Shown: positions 44,025 to 52,955 of the stretch, piece after piece
How positions within the stretch are numbered: the first letter of the stretch is position 1
How the letters are laid out: the number at the start of each line of letters is the position of its first letter
Source: Caldanaerobius fijiensis DSM 17918
GTDB lineage: Bacteria > Bacillota > Thermoanaerobacteria > Thermoanaerobacterales > Caldanaerobiaceae
Reading direction: 5' to 3'
Length of the DNA stretch: 64,000 bases
NCBI RefSeq assembly: GCF_900129075.1
Contig: NZ_FQVH01000004.1
Location: 1 to 64,000, forward strand
Notes under the pieces: model-generated
The model's database searches: none
What the model was told of the DNA's origin: nothing
Seen by the model: only the letters and a program-made list of their open reading frames with translations
Made by a program: the position numbers and the translations under genes

Positions 44025-45164
44025 ATGGATAAAGTATCGATTGTAAAATGTCAGGATTATGACCAGAAAAATGTAGACCTGGCGGTGGCGCAAGCCGTTG
44101 AACTCCTTGGTGGAATAGAAAATTACGTCAAAAAAGACAGCCGCGTATTTCTAAAAGTAAATCTGCTTAAAAAGAATTCGCCTGACGACGCGGTGACGAC
44201 CCATCCTTCGGTGGTAGAAGCGGTAGTTAAATTGGTGCAAAAAGCCGGTGCGACACCGATAATCGGTGATAGTCCCGGTGGGCCTTTTAGTGAAAGGTTA
44301 CTTCGTTCCATATACAGTGCGACAGGTATGTCTGATGTTGCCAAAAGGACAGGGACATTGCTCAACTATGATACAGGTGAAATCACGGAGAAGATTCCCG
44401 ACGGGAAGATCATAAAGCAAGTAACGCTGATGAAAGCGATCAGGGATTGTGATGCAATTATTTCTCTGCCTAAATTGAAGACCCATGGCATGATGGTGTA
44501 TACCGGAGCTGTAAAAAACTTATTTGGCTTTATACCGGGAATGGTCAAAGCTGGATATCATCTAAATATGCCTAATGTAAAGGATTTTTCGCAGGTTTTA
44601 ATAGATCTGAGTTTACATATAAAGCCATCCCTGTCTATAATGGATGCTGTGGTTGGTATGGAAGGCAATGGTCCTTCAGCGGGCAAGCCCCGCAAAGTAG
44701 GGCTTATTATAGCATCACCCAGCGCTTTTGCACTGGATACAATTGCTATATCTGTTATTGGATTAAAACCTGACGAAGTTCCAACTGTAGCAAGGGCTAA
44801 CGGAATGGGATTGGGCCTTAAGGAAAACATAGAGGTTATTGGGTGCTCTGTAAAAGATGTCGCAGTTGAAGATTTTGATGTGCCTGGATTGAGGGGATTC
44901 GCTTTAATGGATAGGATTCCTCCTTTTGTCTTAAAGTATCTGAACAAACATGTAAAGCCCCGTCCTCAGTTTAACTATAATAGTTGCAAGGGTTGCGGTG
45001 TTTGTGTGTCCAATTGTCCTCCTGGAGCATTATCCATGTTAAACAAAAAGCCTGTTGTGGATCTCGATAAATGCATTCGATGTTTTTGCTGTCAGGAATT
45101 ATGCCCTCATAGAGCTGTAGAGATAAGGCAACCTTTTATATCCCGTTTTATGTTCAGGCGATAA
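44025..45164 (+). CDS. DUF362 protein with C-terminal ferredoxin domain
   Basis: A 379-residue protein. Residues about 1-300 match DUF362 (SRVFLKVNLLKKNSPDDAVT, TTHPSVVEAVV, IISLPKLKTHGMMVYTGAVKN), whose function is not established. The C terminus carries two 4Fe-4S motifs, CKGCGVCVSNCPPGAL near 322 and CIRCFCCQELCPHRAVEI near 351. The combination suggests an electron-transfer or redox-linked role. ATG at 44025 follows GGGAGAG. It sits between a HAD phosphatase and an alpha-mannosidase on one strand with short gaps, so the three genes may be co-expressed, though no shared pathway is evident. Confidence 0.88.
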   Translation: MDKVSIVKCQDYDQKNVDLAVAQAVELLGGIENYVKKDSRVFLKVNLLKKNSPDDAVTTHPSVVEAVVKLVQKAGATPIIGDSPGGPFSERLLRSIYSATGMSDVAKRTGTLLNYDTGEITEKIPDGKIIKQVTLMKAIRDCDAIISLPKLKTHGMMVYTGAVKNLFGFIPGMVKAGYHLNMPNVKDFSQVLIDLSLHIKPSLSIMDAVVGMEGNGPSAGKPRKVGLIIASPSAFALDTIAISVIGLKPDEVPTVARANGMGLGLKENIEVIGCSVKDVAVEDFDVPGLRGFALMDRIPPFVLKYLNKHVKPRPQFNYNSCKGCGVCVSNCPPGALSMLNKKPVVDLDKCIRCFCCQELCPHRAVEIRQPFISRFMFRR

Positions 45165-45186
45165 ATTTAAGGATGGAGGTTTTTTT

Positions 45187-47649
45187 ATGAATAATAAAAA
45201 AATATACCTCATAGGCAATGCCCATATTGATCCAGTATGGTTGTGGAGATGGCAGGAAGGATTCGCAGAGGTCAAAGCTACGTTTCGCTCAGCCCTGGAC
45301 AGAATGAATGAATTTCCGGAATTCGTTTTCACCAGCGCCTGTGCAGCATATTATAAATGGGTTGAAGAAAATGCGCCGGAGATGTTTGAAGAGATAAAAA
45401 AGCGAGTAAAAGAAGGTCGTTGGGCTATTGTAGGGGGATGGTGGATTCAGCCGGATTGTAATATACCTTCAGGAGAATCTTTTGTGCGCCATGCCCTGTA
45501 CAGTCAGAGGTATTTTCTTGAGAAATTTGGCGTAATGGCAAAGGTAGGCTATAATGTGGATTCTTTTGGGCATAACGGCATGTTGCCTCAGATCCTTAAA
45601 AAGAGCGGTATGGATTATTATGTGTTTATGAGGCCGGGCAATCATGAAAACAGCCGTGTACCGGGAAATCTGTTCTGGTGGGAGAGTCCAGATGGCAGTC
45701 GCGTTATGGCGTACAGGATACCCACAGGCTATGGTACATCATGGGGTGAAATTGATAAAAAAATAGAGGATACGATGAGAATAGCTGAAGAACAAGGAAT
45801 AGATCTAATGGCTTTTTATGGGGTGGGGAACCACGGCGGTGGACCTACTGTCAAAAACCTTGAATCCATAAAGCGCTTGAAAGAGGAGCGATACGGCGAT
45901 GCCCTGATAATGAGCTCACCTGATGAGTATTTTGAGGCCATGAGCGAAAGGTGTGTGGATCTGCCTGTTTACAGAGATGATCTGCAGCATCACGCCAGTG
46001 GTTGTTATTCTACCGTCTCAGAGATAAAGGCCAACAATCGCAGAGCAGAACATGCGTTGCTGGTGGCAGAAAAATTTGCTACCATAGCATACAATCTGGT
46101 GGATTTGCCCTATGATGGTAAGAGAATTCAAAGAGCGTGGGAAAAGGTTATGTTCAATCAGTTCCACGACATAATGGGAGGTTGTAGCATAAAAGATGCT
46201 TATACCGATGCCAGGGATTTTCACGGCGAAGCCCTTTACACGGCAGCTGATGTCTTAAACAGTGCGTTACAGAAAATGTCATGGGCTGTAGATACCATGG
46301 GTGATATAGAAAAGGTGAGAAGCAAAGAGAAGGATTGGTCGCTGTGGGAATATGATGACTGTGGTACACCGGTAGTGGTCTTTAATCCTCATTCGTGGAA
46401 AGTCAAAGCACCTGTAATAATAAACAGGCTGGTTAAGGGTGTAACTGATGATAGAGGCAATCCTGTGGCGTTACAGAAGATAAGAGGGCCGCAGACCAAT
46501 GGCAGAGATGACAAATGGAATACGTTATTTGTAGCTGATGTTCCAGCGATGGGCTACAGGGTATACTGGTTATATCTAAATAAAGAATTTGAAGTAAATA
46601 GCAAAGGATCTCTGGTTGCTGACGACACGTCATTAGAAAATGATTATATCAGATTGGAGATTGAACCACATACGGGCTATATAAGGAGGTTGTACGACAA
46701 AAAGAATAACGTCGAAATTTTATCGGATAAAGGTGCTGTTCCTGTGGTGATAGATATAAACCATTGCGATACATGGGCTCATGGGGTTTTTGAATTCAGA
46801 GATGAAATAGCAAGATTCTCTGATGCAAAAGTCAAGCTCATAGAAAATGGACCTATAAGGGCTAAATTAAGAGTCATAAACAAATACAACGACTCTATTT
46901 TAAGACAGGATTTCATCCTGTACAGGCACAAGCCTGACATAGAGGTAGAAGTCAAACTGGATTGGCGGGAAAAGCACAAAATGTTGAAACTATCATTCCC
47001 TGTTAATGTTTTAAAGCCAAAGGCCACCTATGAGATTCCCTATGGATTTATTGAAAGGCCTGTAAATGGTGAGGAAGAACCCGGACAGCAATGGATAGAC
47101 TTAACAGGCGAACAAGAAGGTATGGTATATGGCCTTGCGCTGTTAAATAATAGCAAGTACAGTTTTGATATTAAGGATAATGATATGAGGATGACTGTAG
47201 TCAACGGTTCTATATACGCCGATCATTTTGGAGTCAGGGATGAATTTTGCGAGTTTATGGATCAGGGAATACAGGAATTCAGGTATGCTTTGATTCCGCA
47301 CAAAGGAACGTGGCAAGATAGCTTTATTCCCAGAAAGGCATATGAATTCAACGTAAAACTTATGCATGTTCAGGAGACATATCACAGAGGGCCTTTACCA
47401 CAGAAAATGGAAGGCATAAAGATATCGAAAGATAATGTCATAGCTACGGTATTTAAAAAAGCAGAAGATGGCAACGGCTATATATTGCGCTGCTATGAGA
47501 CTAATGGAGTAAACTCTGATGTGGAAATAGAGGTACCTGCGCTTAAACGCAAATGGAAAGCCACTTTTGGAAAATGTGAAATAAAGACGTTTAGGATCCC
47601 TGAAGATAACGAGAAAGAAATAACGGAATGCAATTTAATAGAGTTTTAG
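45187..47649 (+). CDS. Alpha-mannosidase, GH38 family
   Basis: An 820-residue cytoplasmic retaining alpha-mannosidase. The zinc ligands begin in NAHIDPVWLW near residue 11-20, with the nucleophile and zinc ligand Asp in YNVDSFGHNGMLPQI near 123 and another His in LQHHASGCYS near 265. The C-terminal beta-sandwich includes ENDYIRLEIEPHTGYIRRLYD near 485. Length is typical of bacterial GH38 enzymes (about 800-1050). No signal peptide is present, so it acts on imported manno-oligosaccharides. The ATG follows GGATGGAGG. A strong terminator follows directly. Confidence 0.94.
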   Translation: MNNKKIYLIGNAHIDPVWLWRWQEGFAEVKATFRSALDRMNEFPEFVFTSACAAYYKWVEENAPEMFEEIKKRVKEGRWAIVGGWWIQPDCNIPSGESFVRHALYSQRYFLEKFGVMAKVGYNVDSFGHNGMLPQILKKSGMDYYVFMRPGNHENSRVPGNLFWWESPDGSRVMAYRIPTGYGTSWGEIDKKIEDTMRIAEEQGIDLMAFYGVGNHGGGPTVKNLESIKRLKEERYGDALIMSSPDEYFEAMSERCVDLPVYRDDLQHHASGCYSTVSEIKANNRRAEHALLVAEKFATIAYNLVDLPYDGKRIQRAWEKVMFNQFHDIMGGCSIKDAYTDARDFHGEALYTAADVLNSALQKMSWAVDTMGDIEKVRSKEKDWSLWEYDDCGTPVVVFNPHSWKVKAPVIINRLVKGVTDDRGNPVALQKIRGPQTNGRDDKWNTLFVADVPAMGYRVYWLYLNKEFEVNSKGSLVADDTSLENDYIRLEIEPHTGYIRRLYDKKNNVEILSDKGAVPVVIDINHCDTWAHGVFEFRDEIARFSDAKVKLIENGPIRAKLRVINKYNDSILRQDFILYRHKPDIEVEVKLDWREKHKMLKLSFPVNVLKPKATYEIPYGFIERPVNGEEEPGQQWIDLTGEQEGMVYGLALLNNSKYSFDIKDNDMRMTVVNGSIYADHFGVRDEFCEFMDQGIQEFRYALIPHKGTWQDSFIPRKAYEFNVKLMHVQETYHRGPLPQKMEGIKISKDNVIATVFKKAEDGNGYILRCYETNGVNSDVEIEVPALKRKWKATFGKCEIKTFRIPEDNEKEITECNLIEF

Positions 47650-47660
47650 AAATCTATAAA

Positions 47661-47687
47661 ATAACCCTTTTTAAGGGTTATTTTTTT
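47661..47687 (+). terminator. Terminator after alpha-mannosidase
   Basis: ATAACCCTT pairs with AAGGGTTAT around three bases and runs into a T tract. Confidence 0.88.
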
Positions 47688-47736
47688 GTATAAAAAAGGC
47701 AATATTTCAAATACTAAAATTGATATAAATATGGGA

Positions 47737-47764
47737 GTGATAAAGTGGGGGTGATAAAGTGGCG
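47737..47764 (+). repeat. Tandem duplication over a start region
   Basis: GTGATAAAGTGGGG at 47737-47750 is repeated as GTGATAAAGTGGCG at 47751-47764 (13 of 14 identical). Each copy has a G-rich ribosome-site-like stretch before a GTG; only the second GTG (47759) opens the long frame. Confidence 0.7.
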
Positions 47765-48007
47765 ACAATTAACAGGTTATATGATAAAAAATTGCGCAAA
47801 TTAAAACTAATAGAAAACAATCTATCAAATATAATTGGCAGAAAAATAAATAACCTTGAGCAGCATGATAATAAAATTTTAAAGCTGGAATTTGACGATG
47901 GAAGCACTTTAAATATCACATTAGATGACGATGGCCACATCAATTATTTGTTTAAAAAGAGTATAGAAGGTGATGGCATTGGAACAGGATATGATGAATA
48001 CTATTAA
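47759..48007 (+). CDS. Small conserved-looking protein, copy 1
   Basis: An 82-residue hydrophilic protein of unknown function, starting at GTG 47759 after GGGGGTG. Its core IIGRKINNLEQHDNKILKLEF and DGSTLNITLDDDGHI alternates hydrophobic and polar residues like a small beta-sheet protein. The next ORF shows the same pattern, so the two seem to be diverged tandem copies. They precede the GT4 glycogen-synthase-like gene and probably belong to its operon. Confidence 0.55.
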   Translation: MATINRLYDKKLRKLKLIENNLSNIIGRKINNLEQHDNKILKLEFDDGSTLNITLDDDGHINYLFKKSIEGDGIGTGYDEYY

Positions 48008-48167
48008 AGATCAGGTTATTGGCAAGACCGTCATAGGTATTAAGTTTTCCGATGATAGGTTTTTAAACATATATTTTGAAGATCACACCCATGTAAAGAT
48101 CAAGGCGTATAAAGACGACTTATCTGGAACAGATATAAATATCAAATATTCTGATGAGGAGGAATAA
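47970..48167 (+). CDS. Small conserved-looking protein, copy 2
   Basis: Up to 65 residues. Candidate starts are GTG 47970, ATG 47973 or ATG 47991; the ribosome site is not decisive. The core VIGKTVIGIKFSDDRFLNIYF and DHTHVKIKAYKDD resembles copy 1 (IGR.I....D...LKLEFDDG..L.I). It overlaps copy 1 by 38 bases in another frame and its end overlaps the ribosome site of the GT4 gene, so expression is probably coupled. Function unknown. Confidence 0.5.
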   Translation: MMALEQDMMNTIKDQVIGKTVIGIKFSDDRFLNIYFEDHTHVKIKAYKDDLSGTDINIKYSDEEE

Positions 48168-48168
48168 A

Positions 48169-49410
48169 ATGAAAATACTCATGTTATCCTGGGAATATCC
48201 ACCGCGGATTGTAGGTGGTCTCTCAAGACATGTTCAGGACCTTTCCAGAGTTTTGTCACAACAAAATGAAGTCCACGTATTATCCGTAAGGGATGAAAAT
48301 TTGCCTGAGTTTGAGGTAGATGAAAATGTGTATGTACATAGGGTGATCCCTTATAATATTCAAACAGAGAATTTCAATTTATGGGTTACTCATATGAATA
48401 TGGCTATGATGGAGGAAGGAACACGGCTTTTTAGAAACGTTGATTTTGATATAATTCACGCCCATGATTGGCTGGTAGCGTATGCAGCTCGCTTTTTTAA
48501 AAATATTTACAGGATTCCACTTCTATCTACCATCCACGCGACGGAATTTGGCAGAAACAGGGGACTTTACAATGACTCTCAGAGGTATATAAGCAATGTG
48601 GAGTGGTTTTTAACGTATGAATCGTGGAAGGTGATCTGCTGCAGCAGGTATATGATGAATGAGCTTAAGTACATTTTTAATATTCCTCCTGATAAGATAA
48701 GGGTTATACCCAATGGAGTAAGAATTGACGAATTTGAAAGGGGTTATTATGACGAGATATTTAGAGCCAGATATGCACGTCCCAATGAGAAGATAATCTT
48801 TTTTATAGGTCGCCTTGTCCATGAAAAAGGTCTTGACATCCTGATAGAAGCAATGCCTATAGTACTTAATCAATATGCAGATGTTAAGTTGGTAGTAGCT
48901 GGGACGGGGCCTAAAGAAGAAGATTATAAAAGAAAGGTTTCCAATATGGGACTTGGTAATAAGGTACTTTTTACAGGGTACATTGATGACGAAACCCGCG
49001 TAAAGCTTTATAACAATGTGGATATAGCGGTATTTCCTAGTTTATATGAACCCTTTGGTATTGTGGCTCTCGAGGCGATGGCAGCAAAAGTTCCCGTAAT
49101 AGTGTCAGACGTGGGTGGATTTAAAGAGATCATTGATCAGGGTTATGATGGAATCAAAGTACAGCCTGAAAATCCGCAAGAGCTGGCCAGCGCGATTTTA
49201 AAACTGCTTTTTGATGAGGAATACGCCAAGCTTCTTTATAAGCGTGCATATGCAAAGGTTAAAAAGGATTATAAGTGGGAGGATATCGGTAAAAGGACAA
49301 TGGATGTCTATAACGAAATCTTACTGGAATTTGCTACATCTCCATGGTACAAGGAAAACCGCAAACCCATTCCTGAAAAAATAGGAAATAGAGAGGAGGG
49401 TATAATATGA
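48169..49410 (+). CDS. GT4 glycosyltransferase, glycogen-synthase-like
   Basis: A 413-residue GT-B enzyme. The N-terminal MKILMLSWEYPPRIVGGLSR is the KxGGL-like donor loop of starch/glycogen synthase relatives. The C-terminal half has FIGRLVHEKGLDIL near 206 and PSLYEPFGIVALEAMA near 288 with the E-x7-E motif. It is shorter than classical GlgA and resembles the short synthases of thermophiles. With the GH57 and GH15 enzymes 8-11 kb away it may make an intracellular alpha-glucan, but a sugar donor other than ADP- or UDP-glucose is possible. ATG at 48169 is placed after GAGGAGG; the ATG at 48154 overlaps it. It overlaps the next gene by four bases. Confidence 0.83.
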   Translation: MKILMLSWEYPPRIVGGLSRHVQDLSRVLSQQNEVHVLSVRDENLPEFEVDENVYVHRVIPYNIQTENFNLWVTHMNMAMMEEGTRLFRNVDFDIIHAHDWLVAYAARFFKNIYRIPLLSTIHATEFGRNRGLYNDSQRYISNVEWFLTYESWKVICCSRYMMNELKYIFNIPPDKIRVIPNGVRIDEFERGYYDEIFRARYARPNEKIIFFIGRLVHEKGLDILIEAMPIVLNQYADVKLVVAGTGPKEEDYKRKVSNMGLGNKVLFTGYIDDETRVKLYNNVDIAVFPSLYEPFGIVALEAMAAKVPVIVSDVGGFKEIIDQGYDGIKVQPENPQELASAILKLLFDEEYAKLLYKRAYAKVKKDYKWEDIGKRTMDVYNEILLEFATSPWYKENRKPIPEKIGNREEGII

Positions 49411-51776
49411 AAGCCGTTGTTATGGCAGGGGGTATAGGTAGCAGGTTGAAGCCATTGACGTGTAATATCCCTAAGCCATTGGTTCCAGTTGCTAATAGAC
49501 CGGTAATGGAGTACACGGTAGAACTACTCAAAAAATATGGTATTACTGATATATGCGCTACACTTCAGTACCTGCCAAATACTATAAAGGAGCATTTTGG
49601 TGATGGTAAGTGCTTTGGAGTAAATATGAGGTATTATATAGAAGATGAACCGCTGGGAACGGCAGGCAGCGTCAAAAATGCGGAAGATTTTTTGGATGAA
49701 CCTTTTATCGTCATAAGCGGCGATGTGTTGACGGATTTTCGGCTGGATAAAGCATTGGAATTTCATAGGAGCAAAGGCGCGTTGGTCACTATAGTGCTTA
49801 CAAGGGTTGCAGTGCCTTTGGAATACGGCGTGGTGATAACCGATGACACGGGTAAGATTATAAGATTTTTGGAAAAACCATCCTGGAGCGAGGTATTTAG
49901 CGACACGGTGAATACCGGCATTTATATTCTACAGCCTGAGGTGTTGGATTATATAAAAAAAGGACAGGTCTTTGATTTCAGCAAGGATTTCTTCCCTATG
50001 TTACTACGTGAAAATAAACCTATATATGGATACATCGCAGAGGGTTATTGGTGCGATATAGGAAATATTCAAGAATATATGAATTGTCATCGAGATATAT
50101 TGAACGGCCGCATAAGGGTAAATCTAAGAGAAAAACCATTTAAACCTAATATATGGATGGGCAACAACGTAAAAATCGGTGAAAATACTTCTATAAGTGA
50201 TTATGTCATAATAGGGGATAATGTCAGAATAGGAAAAAATGTTTTTATAGATAGCGGTACAGTCATTGGAGATGATGTTGTTATTGAAGACAATGCTACT
50301 ATAAAGAGAAGTATTATATGGAAAAACTCTTATGTAGGCAAAAATAGTGAGATAAGAGCTGCTGTAGTATGCCATAGAGTGCAGTTAAAAAATAGGGTAT
50401 GTATTTTTGAGAACAGCGTCATTGGCGATGATACCTTGATTAAAGAAGGTAGCATAATAAAACCTGATGTAAAAATATGGCCACAGAAGATGATTGATGC
50501 TGAAAGTATTGTGTCCAGTGATGTAATATGGGGTACGCGATATAAGAAAAATATCTTTGGGTATGATGGAGCATCCGGTCACGTAAATGTGGACATGACT
50601 CCAGAGTTTTGTGCGCGATTGGGAGCAGTGATACCCTGTATCATAAAAGGTAAAATAGGAGTAAGCTGTGATGATTCTGTGCAATCAAAGATGTTAAAAA
50701 TGGCTTTGATCTCTGGTTTGATGTCGGCCGGTGCCCATATCTATGATTTTGGAACGTTGATATTACCTATGGCTCGTGCTGCCGTAAAAGATTATAGACT
50801 GGGTGGATCTGTACACGTAAAGCGCATTGAAGATAGTGAAGTATCGGTCATAAACATATTAGATAGCAAAGGGTGTAATATAGACAAAGGCATGGAGCGA
50901 AAATTGGAAAATGTTCTCTCTCAAGGTGATTTTAAAAGGTGTATTGTAGGCGAGATTACGGATGTGGAAATGATACCTGACTACGATAAAGTATATATGA
51001 TAAAATTATTGAATAATATTGACACATACAGCCTGCGAAAGAGACATTTTACTGTAAGTTTTAATACACCATCTGATTACATGAAGCGGATACTTAATAC
51101 TATTTTAAATTACTGTGGATGTAAAATACAGGCTATAGGAGAGATTGACTTTTATATAGACAATAATGGAGAAACGCTGGGACTTAAAGGACCTGGAGGA
51201 AAGATTATTCCCGAAGAAACAATGATAGCTTTGAGATCATATTTGATGATTCAAAGCGATAGCCCCGAGCCTGTGGTGATTCCTATTAATAGCCCTGATG
51301 CTATTTCTGATATGGTGAAAGCTGGCAACAAGCAGGTGATTTACACTAAAACGGCTTTACAGGAGCGGATGGGGAAAATAGCAGAAAGTACGGGGAATTC
51401 CGGTGGCATTACACAGTTTGACCTCAATTTTGATGCTATAAGTTTTTTAGTGAAAATATTAGAGATACTGGCAAAGGAAAAGATCACGCTTGAGGAACTT
51501 TTGAATAGGTTGCCTAATTTTTATTATGATAAAGAGATTGTACCCTGTAGCTGGGATGCAAAGGGACGTATTATAAGAAGCCTTATCGAGGAAGCCAATA
51601 AGGATGATGAAGTTTTAGAAGGAGCAAAAATAAAGCACGATAAAGGATGGGCGATGGTACTCCCGGATCCTGAACAACCAGCATGTAGAGTATATGCCCA
51701 GGGTTATACCGAGGAATACGCCAGAGAGCTTACAGATATGTATGTAAAAAAGATAAAATCTATAGATGGAAAATAG
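49407..51776 (+). CDS. Nucleotidyltransferase fused to a phosphomannomutase-like domain
   Basis: A 789-residue three-part protein. Residues 1-235 are a sugar-1-phosphate nucleotidyltransferase (MAGGIGSRLKPLTCNIPKPL, ISGDVLTDF near 108, NTGIYILQPE near 172). Residues about 245-370 are left-handed beta-helix hexapeptide repeats (IIGDNVRIGKNVFIDSGTVI). From about 385 comes a phosphoglucomutase/phosphomannomutase fold (FGYDGASGHVNVDMTPEFCARLG). The usual active-site TASHNP loop is replaced by GGSVHVKRIEDSEV, so the mutase serine is missing and that part is probably not catalytic. It would make an NDP-sugar for the upstream GT4 synthase. ATG overlaps the previous stop (ATGA). Confidence 0.88.
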   Translation: MKAVVMAGGIGSRLKPLTCNIPKPLVPVANRPVMEYTVELLKKYGITDICATLQYLPNTIKEHFGDGKCFGVNMRYYIEDEPLGTAGSVKNAEDFLDEPFIVISGDVLTDFRLDKALEFHRSKGALVTIVLTRVAVPLEYGVVITDDTGKIIRFLEKPSWSEVFSDTVNTGIYILQPEVLDYIKKGQVFDFSKDFFPMLLRENKPIYGYIAEGYWCDIGNIQEYMNCHRDILNGRIRVNLREKPFKPNIWMGNNVKIGENTSISDYVIIGDNVRIGKNVFIDSGTVIGDDVVIEDNATIKRSIIWKNSYVGKNSEIRAAVVCHRVQLKNRVCIFENSVIGDDTLIKEGSIIKPDVKIWPQKMIDAESIVSSDVIWGTRYKKNIFGYDGASGHVNVDMTPEFCARLGAVIPCIIKGKIGVSCDDSVQSKMLKMALISGLMSAGAHIYDFGTLILPMARAAVKDYRLGGSVHVKRIEDSEVSVINILDSKGCNIDKGMERKLENVLSQGDFKRCIVGEITDVEMIPDYDKVYMIKLLNNIDTYSLRKRHFTVSFNTPSDYMKRILNTILNYCGCKIQAIGEIDFYIDNNGETLGLKGPGGKIIPEETMIALRSYLMIQSDSPEPVVIPINSPDAISDMVKAGNKQVIYTKTALQERMGKIAESTGNSGGITQFDLNFDAISFLVKILEILAKEKITLEELLNRLPNFYYDKEIVPCSWDAKGRIIRSLIEEANKDDEVLEGAKIKHDKGWAMVLPDPEQPACRVYAQGYTEEYARELTDMYVKKIKSIDGK

Positions 51777-51780
51777 AAAT

Positions 51781-51823
51781 AAACTCAAAGTTCGCGATTC
51801 TTAAAGAACTTTGAGTTTATTTT
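51781..51823. terminator. Terminator between convergent polysaccharide genes
   Basis: AAACTCAAAGTTC pairs perfectly with GAACTTTGAGTTT over 13 bp around a 12-base loop, followed by ATTTTT. It overlaps the stop codon of the convergent GT4 gene. Confidence 0.85.
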
Positions 51824-52935
51824 TGGATTATATCTTTATACACTTTTTCTGTCTTATTTATCATTTCTTTTACAGAAAATCTCTCAACGCTTTTTTTGCC
51901 GTTTAATGCCAGCGAATAAGCTAACCATGGGTCATTGAGCAGCAGCAGTATTTTCTCAGCTAAAATTTGTGCGTTGGCGGGAGGAATAAGTAATCCTGTT
52001 TTCTTGTCGGATATCAATTCACTAGGACCACCAACATTTGTTGAGATTACAGGTTTCTGGTGCCACATGGCTTCAACTATAACCAGTGATTGCCCTTCAA
52101 TCAAGGAAGTGACACATATTATATCAGATGCCACGTAAATATTGTCGATGTCACTGCGGTGTCCTATGAAATGAACGCGGTCGCTTATTCCCAGGTCTTT
52201 GGCCTGCTTTACCAGCGATTCTTTGAGGGGACCATCCCCAGCTAAAAGAAACTGAACGTCGTCTCTTTGCTTCGATACAATATTTGCAGCGTCGATAAAG
52301 TATTTATGGCCTTTGACCGTTTGAAGTCTGGCGATGACAGATACTATTTTTTGTGATGGGTCTATGTTTAACTCGTTCAATACATCTTCTCTTGTTTTAG
52401 TTGCGAAACGGGAGGAAAAATCTATTCCATTATATATGGTTATAATCTTATTGCCATTAATGCCCATCTTGATCAAATCGTTTTTAAGGGCATTGGATAC
52501 AGTAATGATTTTTGTGGAAATAGGTGAGGTGGCCAATGTCATATATTTAGCCACCATTGCTTCTAGCTTGCTATCGTAATCGTTCATTATAAAACTGTGA
52601 AATGTGGTTACAACAGGTTTATGTGCCAGAAATGCTGCGATGCGCGCCATCGTATTGGCTCTTACGCCATGGGTATGGACAATATCTATTTGATTTCTCT
52701 GTATATATTCCTTTATGGGTTTTATAGTGGAGAAATCAAATTTATGCTTCATTTCGACAACTGTTACATTAAAACCTCTTTTGACGGCTTCTTCATACAT
52801 AGGTCCTCTGCATAAGCATATGAGGTGGGGCTCAAAAACAGATTTGTCGATGTATTCAAAGATAGTGAGAACGTGCATTTCTGCGCCACCCAGTTCGCCT
52901 CCACCTATAACGTGTAATACTTTAATTTTATCCAT
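51817..52935 (-). CDS. GT4 glycosyltransferase, last gene of surface polysaccharide operon
   Basis: A 372-residue GT-B enzyme. VLHVIGGGELGGAEMHVL near residue 5 is the N-terminal loop, VHTHGVRANTMARI near 85 follows, and the donor site shows VSVIARLQTVKGHKYF near 195 and SLIEGQSLVIVEAMWHQKPVI near 285 (E-x7-E). ATG at 52935 follows AAGGTG; the GTG at 52944 lies inside that site. It would add a sugar to a lipid-linked or cell-surface glycan. It is the last of five minus-strand genes. Confidence 0.87.
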   Translation of the reverse strand: MDKIKVLHVIGGGELGGAEMHVLTIFEYIDKSVFEPHLICLCRGPMYEEAVKRGFNVTVVEMKHKFDFSTIKPIKEYIQRNQIDIVHTHGVRANTMARIAAFLAHKPVVTTFHSFIMNDYDSKLEAMVAKYMTLATSPISTKIITVSNALKNDLIKMGINGNKIITIYNGIDFSSRFATKTREDVLNELNIDPSQKIVSVIARLQTVKGHKYFIDAANIVSKQRDDVQFLLAGDGPLKESLVKQAKDLGISDRVHFIGHRSDIDNIYVASDIICVTSLIEGQSLVIVEAMWHQKPVISTNVGGPSELISDKKTGLLIPPANAQILAEKILLLLNDPWLAYSLALNGKKSVERFSVKEMINKTEKVYKDIIQK

Positions 52936-52955
52936 ATATTTCACCTTGTTTTTAG

